The translations under genes and the position numbers were made by a program. The notes beneath the pieces are model-generated. The model had not been told where the DNA came from, searched no databases, and saw only the letters and a list, made by a program, of their open reading frames with translations. Below, one piece after another: positions 49,332 to 57,164 of a DNA stretch of 64,000 nt. Source of the stretch: PFJX01 sp031426735. Lineage in GTDB: Bacteria > Pseudomonadota > Gammaproteobacteria > Burkholderiales > Thiobacillaceae. Positions within the stretch are counted from its first letter, which is position 1. Every line of letters starts with the position of its first letter. The stretch is from positions 1 through 64,000 of the forward strand of contig JASJPK010000064.1 of the NCBI GenBank assembly GCA_031426735.1, given 5' to 3'.

Positions 49332-50333
49332 ATGATCTTCCAGCCCGCCGCGCTGGCCCTGTTGCTGGCTTCCAGTCTCAATGCGCTGTTGCTGCTGGCG
49401 TCTGGCGCGTTCGCGCTGAACCTGCTGCGGCACTGGAACCCGAGCAGCGGCTCAGAGCGCCAGATCGCGCTGGAACGGCGCACTTATCTGGTTTCGACGC
49501 TGGTTGGCTTGTCCTTGTCGATCGGGTTGCCGGCGCTGGCGCTGTTCGTGCATAACGCCGATGCGATGGCGCCGTTCTTCACCGGCGCGATGTGCGCCGT
49601 GGGCAGCCTCAAGGTCAATGTCTGGGGCATGCCGGCGCTGCTGACGATGCTGGCCGGTTTCTTTGTCGCCGCCGCCTGGCTGGTGCTGAACCATCTCGAC
49701 AACCTGGGCTGGGATACGCCGTTGATGCGCGGCAAATACCGGCTGTTGCTGTGGCTGGCGCCGCTGGCGCTGGCGCAGGCGGCGTTGCTCTGGCTGTATT
49801 ACCTGAACCTGAATCCGGCGGTCATCACGTCCTGTTGCGGCAGCCTGTTCGGGCCGGCGGCGGAAGGCGTCGGGCATGAACTCGTGACGCTCCCGTTGAA
49901 CATTGCCCGGCCGGCCTTCTTCGGCGGCGAGTTGCTGACGCTGGCGGTCGGTGCGCTGTTCATCGCGCGCGGCCGCTCCGGCCGCAGCTTCGGCCTGCTC
50001 GCGGTGCTGCATCTGCCGCTGGCGCTGGCCGGCGTGGTTGCGTTCATCGCGCCTTACATCTACGAACAGCCGAATCACCATTGCCCGTTCTGCCTGTTGC
50101 AGGCCGAGCACGGCTACGCCGGCTGGGTGCTGTATCTGCCGCTGTTCTTCGGCACCGCCAGCGGCATCGGCGCTGGGCTGGCCGCCGGGCTGGCAACCGA
50201 CCCGCGCGCCGACAGCCTGCGCGAGGCCGCGCCGCGCGTGGCGAGGCGTCTGGCGAAATTGTCGGTGGCGGCGCTCGGCCTGTTCGGACTGGCGGTGCTG
50301 TTCTATCTGCAACGTTCCAATCTGGTGCTGTGA
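49332..50333 (+). CDS. Polytopic membrane protein with CCG and HCPFC motifs
   Basis: 333 residues from ATG 49332; the frame extends to 49245, but that stretch is translated REP. Eight or so hydrophobic segments (LALLLASSLNALLLLASGAF; LVGLSLSIGLPALALFVH; LLLWLAPLALAQAALLWLYY; LALAGVVAFIAPYI). Two cysteine motifs face the helix ends: ITSCCGSLFGP and NHHCPFCLLQAEHGY; the second recalls the CxxC of VKOR-like thiol oxidoreductases, and His-Cys pairs would also suit copper. No named family recognised. The stop overlaps the next gene's ATG by one base (TGATG). Confidence 0.7.
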   Translation: MIFQPAALALLLASSLNALLLLASGAFALNLLRHWNPSSGSERQIALERRTYLVSTLVGLSLSIGLPALALFVHNADAMAPFFTGAMCAVGSLKVNVWGMPALLTMLAGFFVAAAWLVLNHLDNLGWDTPLMRGKYRLLLWLAPLALAQAALLWLYYLNLNPAVITSCCGSLFGPAAEGVGHELVTLPLNIARPAFFGGELLTLAVGALFIARGRSGRSFGLLAVLHLPLALAGVVAFIAPYIYEQPNHHCPFCLLQAEHGYAGWVLYLPLFFGTASGIGAGLAAGLATDPRADSLREAAPRVARRLAKLSVAALGLFGLAVLFYLQRSNLVL

Positions 50334-50827
50334 TGCGCTTTCCTGGCCTGCTCCTGATTCTGCTGTTGGCCGCGTGCGGCGGACCGGAGGCACCGACATT
50401 GCGCAATGGAGAAGCGGCGCCGCCGTTCCAGTTGCAGCGTCTGGCCGGCGGCACGCTGGCCCTGCCGGGCGCCGTTGCCGGCAAGGTCGTGGCGATCCGT
50501 TTCTGGGCCGACTGGTGCCCGTATTGCCGCAAGGAAATGGCCGAATTGCAGCCGGTGTATACGCGGCTGCATGGGCGCGGCCTGGAGATTCTGGCGGTCA
50601 ACGTGGCGCAGGATGCCGATACCGTGCGGCGTTTTGTCGAGCCGCTTGGTGTCACCTATCCGGTCCTGCTCGACAGCGACGGCGCGACCGCGCGCGCGTA
50701 TGGCGTCAAGGCCTTGCCGATGACCTGGCTGATCGATGCGCGCGGCGTGGTGCGCGGCAAGATCGTCGGCGAAACGACGCCGGAAGTGTTCGAGCGCAAG
50801 GTTTTGGAACTGCTCGATGAACGATGA
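50333..50827 (+). CDS. TlpA-like thioredoxin-fold lipoprotein
   Basis: 164 residues. The signal LLLILLLAACGGPE carries a lipobox cysteine, so it is anchored on the periplasmic side. FWADWCPYCRKEMAELQPVY holds the redox WCPYC motif, and LPMTWLIDARGVVRGKIVGE the cis-proline and C-terminal fold. Such proteins reduce cysteines in periplasmic metalloproteins, for example before copper loading. Overlaps the membrane gene upstream by one base and the SafE-like gene downstream by 11. Confidence 0.87.
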   Translation: MRFPGLLLILLLAACGGPEAPTLRNGEAAPPFQLQRLAGGTLALPGAVAGKVVAIRFWADWCPYCRKEMAELQPVYTRLHGRGLEILAVNVAQDADTVRRFVEPLGVTYPVLLDSDGATARAYGVKALPMTWLIDARGVVRGKIVGETTPEVFERKVLELLDER

Positions 50828-51494
50828 ACTGACGCTGCCGCTGGCGTTCATGACCGGTCTGGCCGGCGCGGGGCATTGCTGGACGATGTGCGGCGGGTTG
50901 GTGGCCGGCCTGTTCGTCGGGCGCGGCTGTGCCGGCGGCCGTTGCCAGGCGGGCGGGCCGATGTTGCCGCATCTGGGCTATCACACCGGCCGCGTGCTGG
51001 CTTACACGCTGTTCGGCGCTTTGGCGGCGGGCATCGGCCAGGCCATTGTGCTGACCGGCGAGGTTGGGCTGGCGCAGGCGGTGCTGTATGTCGTCGCCGG
51101 GGGGCTGGTGGTGGCGTCTGGAGCGCTGGCCATGCGGGGTTCCGTAGGGTGCGCCGCGCGCAGCATCGGAGGCACGAATGAATCGGGGCGCGCGGCGCAC
51201 CCTACGTTTCATGTCCTTGTCGGGTTTTTCAACGGCTTGATGCCCTGTGCGCTGGTGTTTTCGCTGACGCTGAAGGCGGCCACTGCGCCGTCCGTCGCAA
51301 CCGGCGCGGCGTGGCTGTTCGTCTTCGGTCTGGGTACCGTGCCGGCGATGGCGCTGGCGGCTGGCTTGGCGCACTGGCTGGGCAGGCAATCGCTGCGCTG
51401 GCTGCGCCGCGCCGCCGGTCTGCTGGTGATCGCCCTGGGACTGCAAGCCATCTGGGCCGGGGCCAAGTTTTTTCAGGTCATGCTGCACCTGTGA
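50817..51494 (+). CDS. SafE/TauE-like membrane protein (COG2836 type), interrupted by an in-frame REP
   Basis: 225 residues. Signature motifs of the COG2836 group linked to heavy-metal handling: GAGHCWTMCGGLVAGLF in helix 1 and FFNGLMPCALVFSLTLK in the central helix. Several membrane helices (LAYTLFGALAAGIGQAI; LYVVAGGLVVASGALAM; LLVIALGLQAIWAG). Between helices, residues MRGSVGCAARSIGGTNESGR and on to AAHPT are the translation of a REP palindrome at 51144-51205; the frame is kept. The start ATG 50817 overlaps the thioredoxin gene. It probably transports or helps insert copper, or thiols. Confidence 0.8.
   Translation: MNDELTLPLAFMTGLAGAGHCWTMCGGLVAGLFVGRGCAGGRCQAGGPMLPHLGYHTGRVLAYTLFGALAAGIGQAIVLTGEVGLAQAVLYVVAGGLVVASGALAMRGSVGCAARSIGGTNESGRAAHPTFHVLVGFFNGLMPCALVFSLTLKAATAPSVATGAAWLFVFGLGTVPAMALAAGLAHWLGRQSLRWLRRAAGLLVIALGLQAIWAGAKFFQVMLHL
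51144..51205. repeat. REP palindrome inside a coding sequence
   Basis: A 62-base palindrome from GTAGGGTGCGCC to GGCGCACCCTAC, of the same family as 42406-42461. It lies within the SafE-like gene and is read in frame as about 21 residues between two membrane helices. Target duplication or small changes must bring the net insert to a multiple of three. Confidence 0.85.
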
Positions 51495-51520
51495 GCAGCG
51501 TTCACGCAAAGGAGAGGTTC

Positions 51521-52120
51521 ATGCAACGTCGCGATATCTTCAAACTGCCTTTGGCCGCCGTCGCGTTGGCTGCCGTTCCCGCACAAGCCGCCGCCAGGTG
51601 CGAAGGCGAGGGCACACCGAACCAGTTCATTCCGAAGACGCCGAAGGACGCCAACCCGCTGGAAAACGAGCTGCAGAAATATCCCAAATGTCCGTATTGC
51701 GGCATGGATCGCACCCAGTTCCACCATGCCCGGCATCTGGTGCAGTACGCCGACGATCTGGTCGACGGCACCTGTTCCATCCATTGCCTGTCGATCTCGC
51801 TGGCGATCAATCTGGACCGCGAGCCGAAGGCCATCTACGCGCCGGACAACAGCAGTTCAGCCGCGATCAAACCGATGATCGGCGTCGATCAGGCCACTTA
51901 CCTGATCGGCGGCAGCACGCCCGGCGTGATGAGCAAGCGCAGCAAGGTGTCGTTCGGCAGCAAGGAGGCGGCGCTGGCGGCACAGGCGCAGACCGGCGGC
52001 GAGATCGGCGACTACGCGACGGCACTGACGGTCAGCTATGCCGATTTGGCGCAGGACACGCTGATGATCCGCAAGAAACGCGAAGAGCGCCGTCGGCACA
52101 TGCTGAAGAAGACCGGCTGA
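51521..52120 (+). CDS. NosL-family protein with Tat-like signal
   Basis: 199 residues. The N-terminus MQRRDIFKLPLAAVALAAVP has a twin arginine before a hydrophobic stretch, suggestive of Tat export. PKCPYCGMDRTQFHHARHLV is the CxxCGM motif found in NosL copper chaperones, followed by GTCSIHCLSISLAINLDREP, which adds more Cys and His. NosL proteins bind Cu(I) and supply nitrous oxide reductase, but no nosZ is nearby. GGAGAGG precedes the ATG. The TGA overlaps the next ATG. Confidence 0.82.
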   Translation: MQRRDIFKLPLAAVALAAVPAQAAARCEGEGTPNQFIPKTPKDANPLENELQKYPKCPYCGMDRTQFHHARHLVQYADDLVDGTCSIHCLSISLAINLDREPKAIYAPDNSSSAAIKPMIGVDQATYLIGGSTPGVMSKRSKVSFGSKEAALAAQAQTGGEIGDYATALTVSYADLAQDTLMIRKKREERRRHMLKKTG

Positions 52121-52602
52121 TGCGGCGATTTTTTGCCGCAATGTTGCTCGTCCTGGCTTTGCCGGCTGGGGCGGGTGGCGTGTCGTTTCCCGATCCGAAA
52201 CCGCGCGAGCTGTGTCCGGTGTGCGGCATGGTGGTGTCGAAATATCCGGCTTGGGTTGCCAGCGTGGTGTATCGCGACGGCCATGCGCATCACTTCGACG
52301 GCGCCAAGGATCTGTTCAAGTATCTGTTCGACGTGCCGCACTATGCCAAGGGCCATCGCGCGCAGGACATCGCGCGCATCGGCGTCACCGAGTACTACGA
52401 AGTGAAGCGCATTGACGCGCGTCAGGCCTGGTTCGTCATCGGTTCCGACGTGCTGGGGCCGATGGGGCAGGAGTTGATCCCGCTCGCCAGCCGCGCCGAC
52501 GCCGACGAATTCATGCGCGACCATCACGGCAAACGCATTCTGCGCTTCGATGAAGCGAGGCGGGAACTGCCGGCAAAGCTGGATGCGGGACGCTTCGACT
52601 GA
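52120..52602 (+). CDS. NosL-family copper-binding protein
   Basis: 160 residues. Signal peptide MRRFFAAMLLVLALPAGAGG, then ELCPVCGMVVSKYPAWVASV with the NosL-type CxxCGM motif and GHAHHFDGAKDLFKYLFDVP with further His residues. FVIGSDVLGPMGQELIPLAS is family-like. It is the second NosL-type protein of the cluster and overlaps the first gene by one base. It is likely a periplasmic Cu(I) carrier; the acceptor is unknown. Confidence 0.83.
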   Translation: MRRFFAAMLLVLALPAGAGGVSFPDPKPRELCPVCGMVVSKYPAWVASVVYRDGHAHHFDGAKDLFKYLFDVPHYAKGHRAQDIARIGVTEYYEVKRIDARQAWFVIGSDVLGPMGQELIPLASRADADEFMRDHHGKRILRFDEARRELPAKLDAGRFD

Positions 52603-52694
52603 GCCGCCGCCGAGCGTTCCGGGCTGAAATTCGGATGGCATTGTCTATATTTGGAATGGCTTTTTTGCCATACAAACAATTAGAGGTAATTACC

Positions 52695-53567
52695 ATGAAA
52701 ATCAGTCTCTTATCTATTGGTTTGGCGATGATGTGGAGCGTTTCCGGAGCGCCGCTTGCCGCCGATGCGCCACCTGCTCAGATCCCGTCGAGTCCTGAAG
52801 CGATCGCGGCGACGATGTGGGATTTCACTCGGAACGCCGACTATCTGAAGGATCCGAAGAAGTTTGTGCCGTGGGCGAATGCGGCCCTTGAGCCCAGTTT
52901 CTACACGGGCCTCGGCATGCAGATGTTGGACCCGGGCATGTGGGCGACGATGGCCAACAGCATGATGCATCCCAACGCGTATTCCGCCTGGATGCCCTTG
53001 ATGACCGATCCCAATGTGTACATGAAGTGGCTGGCGGCGACGATGGATCCCAATTTCTATACCGCACTGCTTTCCCAATTCAGCGATCCGGGCAAGTTGA
53101 TGCGCTGGGCAATGGCCCCGGCTGACCCGAAATTGCTCAATCTGGCCTTGCAGAGCGTCAATCCCGCGGTCTATCTGAAGTGGATGATGGCGCCGCTGGA
53201 TCCGCGCTGGATGCAGGCCATGATTACCCCGATGAATCCGAATGCCTACCTGGGCTGGATGGGCGCGTCGTTGAATCCGAATTCGTATGGGGATTTGTGG
53301 AAAGGTTTCCTGACGCCACCGGCTCCTCCTGCCACGCCTGCCGCAGCCCCGGCTACGTCCGCCACGCCGCCGACGCCATGGAGTAGCAGCTATGCCGCGC
53401 CCTACAACCCGTTCGATCCGAATGCGCTGGCGAAGATGTTCCAGGTACCGGGATCGCCCGCAGCAACTCCGCCTGTCCTGTTCAACCCGTTCGATCCGAA
53501 TGCCTGGAGTTCGCTGTGGCAGCAGCCGACCCAGGCTGCAACGGCCGCGCCGCCGGCACAGCGATGA
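52695..53567 (+). CDS. Exported DPN-Y-W repeat protein of unknown function
   Basis: 290 residues. Signal peptide ISLLSIGLAMMWSVSGAPLA. The body (about residues 60-200) is built from eight or so imperfect units of about 17-18 residues containing DPN/DPx, an aromatic, and W (MLDPGMWATMANSM; MTDPNVYMKWLAATMDPNFY; VNPAVYLKWMMAPLDPRWMQ; MNPNAYLGWMGASLNPNSYG). A Pro/Ala/Thr-rich linker follows, then two copies of YNPFDPNALAKM / FNPFDPNAWSSL. No recognised domain; methionine content is unusually high. ATG 52695 has AGAGGTAA upstream. It lies between the NosL cluster and mutS (convergent). Confidence 0.75.
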   Translation: MKISLLSIGLAMMWSVSGAPLAADAPPAQIPSSPEAIAATMWDFTRNADYLKDPKKFVPWANAALEPSFYTGLGMQMLDPGMWATMANSMMHPNAYSAWMPLMTDPNVYMKWLAATMDPNFYTALLSQFSDPGKLMRWAMAPADPKLLNLALQSVNPAVYLKWMMAPLDPRWMQAMITPMNPNAYLGWMGASLNPNSYGDLWKGFLTPPAPPATPAAAPATSATPPTPWSSSYAAPYNPFDPNALAKMFQVPGSPAATPPVLFNPFDPNAWSSLWQQPTQAATAAPPAQR

Positions 53568-53583
53568 CAGGCTGAAGCGAAGT

Positions 53584-53649
53584 GTCATCCCGACGCAAGC
53601 GAGGGCCTGTTTTTCGATGCAACGGGTTCCCGCCTGCGCTGGCACGACC
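53584..53649. repeat. Degenerate REP sequences
   Basis: GTCATCCCGACGCAAGCGAG at the left and GGTTCCCGCCTGCGCTGGCA at the right resemble a decayed pair of the CGTCATTCCCGC REP family seen at 60889 and 61229. It lies in the 155-base gap between the convergent repeat-protein gene and mutS. Confidence 0.4.
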
Positions 53650-53722
53650 AAAATCGCACCCGCACCAAGGGTGCGAATGAATTCAAACCTGCAAGTCGTT
53701 CAACCCAGCCAAACAGCAATCC

Positions 53723-56281
53723 CTAAAGCAACCGATGCAAGGCGTATAACGCCTCCAGCGCCTGTTTCGGGCTGAGTTCGTCCGGGTCGATTTCAGCCAG
53801 GCGTTCCAATACCGGGCTGGAGGCCGGTTCGGCCGGCGAGGGCAGCGGCGGCGGGGCGAACAGATCGCCTTGTCCGTCCTGGGTGACTTGCTGGCTTTCC
53901 AGTTGCACCAGTTTGCGCCGCGCCGCGTTGATTACAGCGCCCGGCACGCCGGCCAGTTTGGCGACTTGCAGGCCATAGCTTTGCGAGGCTGGGCCGTCTT
54001 CTACCGCATGCAGGAAAGTCAGGCCGGCGGCAGTTTCCACCGCGTCGAGATGCACGTTGGCGAGCGTGCGGTATTCCTGGGTCAGTTGCGTCAGCTCGAA
54101 ATAATGCGTCGCGAACAGCGTGTAGGCGCGGGTTTTCTCGGCCATGTGGCGGGCCACCGCCCAGGCGATGCTGATGCCGTCGAAGGTAGACGTGCCGCGC
54201 CCGATCTCGTCCATCAGGATCAGGCTGTGCTCGGTCGCGCCGTGCAGGATGCCGGCGGTCTCGGTCATTTCCACCATGAACGTCGAGCGGCCGCCGGCCA
54301 GGTCGTCCGACGAGCCGACGCGGGTGAAGATCTGGTCGACCGGGCCGATCACGGCCGCTTTCGCAGGTACATAGAGGCCGCAGCAGGCGAGCAGAACGAT
54401 ATGCGCGATCTGCCGCATATAGGTCGATTTGCCGCCCATGTTGGGGCCGGTGATCAGCAGCATGCGGCGGGTCGGATCGAGCTGCAGATCGTTCGGGATG
54501 AACGCGTCGACGCGGGTTTCCACCACCGGATGGCGGCCGGCCTGAATCTGGATGCCCCATTGCAGGCTGAATTCGGGCGCGCAGAAGCGGCGTTCGCCGG
54601 CAAGCTGGGCGTGGCTGCTCAACACGTCCACTTCGGCGACGGCATCGGCCACCTGCTGCAATGCGGCGAGGTGGCCGGCGAGATGGTCGAGCAGGGCGTC
54701 GTAGAGCAGTTTTTCCCGCGCCAGCGAGCGTTCGGCGGCGGACAGGAACTTGTCCTCGAAGGCTTTCAGTTCCGGCGTCAGATAGCGCTCGACGTTCTTC
54801 AGCGTCTGCCGGCGGTGATAGTCGGCCGGAATCTTGTCGGCCTGGGCGCGGCCGACTTCGATGAAGAAGCCGGAAACACGGTTGTATTCGACGCGCAACG
54901 TGGCGATGCCGGTGCGCGCCCGTTCACGCGTTTCCATGTCGAGCAGAAAGCTGCCGCAATCGGATTGCAGCGCGCGCAGTTCGTCGAGTTCGGCATCGAA
55001 GCCGTCATTGATGACGCCGCCTTCGCGCAGCACCACGCCGGGTTCCGGTTTCAGCGCGCGGGTCAGCGTTTCGGTCATCTCGGCCGGGAAGATCAGGCGT
55101 TCGATCGGATCGGCCAGATCGGGGCCGGCGCCCAGCAGTGCGTCCTGCAGAGCGGGCAGGCGCAGCAGGCTGTCGCGCAGACCGGAAAGATCGCGTGGGC
55201 GCGCGCTTTTCAACGCGATGCGGGCGGCGATGCGTTCCAGGTCGGCCATGCCTTTCAACGCTTCGCGCGCGCCGCGTATCGCTTCCGGCGATGCCAGCAA
55301 CGCGGCAATCGCGGCATGGCGTCGGCGCAGCGTGGCGCGGTCGCGCAGCGGATGGTGCAGCCAGTGTTTCAGGCGGCGGCTGCCGAGCGAAGTCAGGCAG
55401 CGGTCGAGTTCGGAGAACAGCGTCGGCGCGGGGTCGCCGCGCAAGGTTTCGCTGATTTCCAGCGTGCGCCGCGCGGCGGCGTCGAGCAGCACGTAGGCGC
55501 TGTCCTGCTCCAGCGCTAGGCCGGTGATGTGGGGCAGCGCGGCGCGCTGCGTATGGCGGGCGTATTCCAGGATCAGGCCGGCGGCGGCCTGCAGCGCGGG
55601 CTGATCCTCAATGCCGAAGGCGGTCAGATCGTTGACGCCGAATTGTTCCAGCATCAACCGGCGTCCGCGCTCGGCGTCGAACTGCCAGTCCGCGCGGCGG
55701 GTGAGGGCGCATTTCAGGTTGTTCAAGTCGGCGTGAAGGTAGCCTTCCGGCAGCAGAATTTCGCTCGGGTTCAGCCGCACCAACTCGGCACCCAAACGGT
55801 CGGCGGCGATGGTCTTGGCGGCAAAGCGCCCGCTGGACAGCGTCAGCCAGGCCAGCGCCAGCGTCTTGCGCTCCGGTTTCAGCGCTAGCATCACAGCATC
55901 GCGCTTGTCGTCCAGCAACGCTTCGTCGGTCACCGTGCCGGGTGTGACGATGCGCATCACCTTGCGCTCCACCGGTCCCTTGCTGGTTTTCGGGTCGCCG
56001 ACCTGCTCGCAGATCGCCACCGATTCGCCCAGTCGGGACAGCTTGGCCAAATACGCCTCCGCCGCGTGATACGGTACGCCGGCCATGCGGATCGGCTGTC
56101 CGGCCGAGGCGCCGCGCGTGGTCAGCGTGATGTCGAGCAGACGTGCGGCCTTTTCCGCGTCGTCATGGAACAACTCGTAGAAGTCGCCCATGCGATAGAA
56201 CAGCAACATGCCGGGATGTTCGGCCTTGATGCGCAGGTACTGCTGCATCATCGGGGTGTGGGGGGCGGAATCGGAGGACAC
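53723..56281 (-). CDS. mutS: DNA mismatch repair protein MutS
   Basis: 852 residues from GTG 56281 (E. coli 853), beginning MSSDSAPHTPMMQQYLRIKA, which matches family starts; ATG 56251 is an alternative, and the longer frame to 56398 is unlikely. MutS recognises mismatches: the Phe-x-Glu wedge lies in FYRMGDFYELFHDDAEKAAR. C-terminal ATPase: Walker A ITGPNMGGKSTYMRQIAHIV and Walker B LILMDEIGRGTSTFDGISIA. Tail motif LSPKQALEALYALHRLL. It is divergent from the cytochrome gene. Confidence 0.97.
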   Translation of the reverse strand: MSSDSAPHTPMMQQYLRIKAEHPGMLLFYRMGDFYELFHDDAEKAARLLDITLTTRGASAGQPIRMAGVPYHAAEAYLAKLSRLGESVAICEQVGDPKTSKGPVERKVMRIVTPGTVTDEALLDDKRDAVMLALKPERKTLALAWLTLSSGRFAAKTIAADRLGAELVRLNPSEILLPEGYLHADLNNLKCALTRRADWQFDAERGRRLMLEQFGVNDLTAFGIEDQPALQAAAGLILEYARHTQRAALPHITGLALEQDSAYVLLDAAARRTLEISETLRGDPAPTLFSELDRCLTSLGSRRLKHWLHHPLRDRATLRRRHAAIAALLASPEAIRGAREALKGMADLERIAARIALKSARPRDLSGLRDSLLRLPALQDALLGAGPDLADPIERLIFPAEMTETLTRALKPEPGVVLREGGVINDGFDAELDELRALQSDCGSFLLDMETRERARTGIATLRVEYNRVSGFFIEVGRAQADKIPADYHRRQTLKNVERYLTPELKAFEDKFLSAAERSLAREKLLYDALLDHLAGHLAALQQVADAVAEVDVLSSHAQLAGERRFCAPEFSLQWGIQIQAGRHPVVETRVDAFIPNDLQLDPTRRMLLITGPNMGGKSTYMRQIAHIVLLACCGLYVPAKAAVIGPVDQIFTRVGSSDDLAGGRSTFMVEMTETAGILHGATEHSLILMDEIGRGTSTFDGISIAWAVARHMAEKTRAYTLFATHYFELTQLTQEYRTLANVHLDAVETAAGLTFLHAVEDGPASQSYGLQVAKLAGVPGAVINAARRKLVQLESQQVTQDGQGDLFAPPPLPSPAEPASSPVLERLAEIDPDELSPKQALEALYALHRLL

Positions 56282-56396
56282 GCGGTAGGGGTCGGGAATG
56301 AGTTCGCCGGATTCTACTTGCAGGCAGTTCGCCTGCAGGCGGCATACAATCTTTTGCTTATTTGGATTCAATTGCCTTTTTTCGGGAGACCTTGGC

Positions 56397-57059
56397 ATGC
56401 GTTCGCGTACTTTCCGGTTGTTGCTTTGCGCCTTGTCTGCGCTGATTTCGGCGTCGGCTCAGGCTGCCTATACCTGGGTTCCATCCGCGCCGCCGCAGGA
56501 GATCGAGGCGCGCTTGGCTCGGGTTCAGGGCGATGCCGTTGCGCTCAAGGCAGCCAATGCGGCTGGCAAGCGCGCGGCTTTTTTCTGCGCCAATTGTCAT
56601 GGCGATACCGGAGTGAGTTCTCTCGACTACATTCCCAATCTGGCTGGACAGAATCCGTTCTATCTTCTTACGCAGATCGACAAATTCGGCGATGGCCGGC
56701 GCAAGGACGATTTCATGTCCGGCCTGGTCAAGGTGTTGAAGCCGGAAGAACGTTTCAATATCGCGGTGTTCTATGCCAGCCAGCCGGTACCGCCGACGCC
56801 GGCAAAGAATCCGAGTCAAGCAGCGGCGGGCGGCAAACATTTCGCGCGGGCGTGCGTGGGTTGCCACGGCGTCAAGGGGCATGGCACGCGTGAGATTGCG
56901 CGTCTGGCCGGGCAGCGCAGCAGTTATCTGGTCACGGCGCTGAGCAACTACCGCAAAGGCGGCGGCGTGCGTTCGGACCCGCGGATGACCGGGCTGGCGA
57001 AGAAGCTGACCGATGCGGAAATTGCCGCCCTGGTCAGTTATCTGGGTACGTTGCCTTGA
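56397..57059 (+). CDS. Dihaem cytochrome c4
   Basis: 220 residues with a signal peptide (FRLLLCALSALISASAQAAY) and two CxxCH haem c sites, FFCANCHGDTGV (about residue 63) and RACVGCHGVKGH (about residue 159). The two halves repeat the same fold (PNLAGQNPFYLLTQIDKF and ARLAGQRSSYLVTALSNYRK), as in cytochrome c4, a periplasmic electron carrier to terminal oxidases. ATG 56397 is used; the frame opens further upstream within the divergent gap. A TACAAT box at 56345-56350 may be its -10 element. Confidence 0.88.
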   Translation: MRSRTFRLLLCALSALISASAQAAYTWVPSAPPQEIEARLARVQGDAVALKAANAAGKRAAFFCANCHGDTGVSSLDYIPNLAGQNPFYLLTQIDKFGDGRRKDDFMSGLVKVLKPEERFNIAVFYASQPVPPTPAKNPSQAAAGGKHFARACVGCHGVKGHGTREIARLAGQRSSYLVTALSNYRKGGGVRSDPRMTGLAKKLTDAEIAALVSYLGTLP

Positions 57060-57088
57060 GCTTGTGCTAACTGTTGGCCTTTTCAGGC

Positions 57089-57115
57089 TAAAGATTTCTG
57101 ACTCGACGCCGATGA
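57089..57115 (+). promoter_or_regulatory. Sigma-28 (FliA) type promoter
   Basis: TAAAGATT (57089-57096), an 11-base spacer and GCCGATGA (57108-57115) match the flagellar sigma-28 consensus TAAAGTTT-N11-GCCGATAA at 14 of 16 positions. It lies 50 bases upstream of the CheZ-like gene at 57165, placing that gene in the flagellar/chemotaxis regulon. Confidence 0.75.
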
Positions 57116-57164
57116 GCGCGGAGTAGCGGGCGAGCCGCAATACCCTATTGCCGAGGAGATATGG

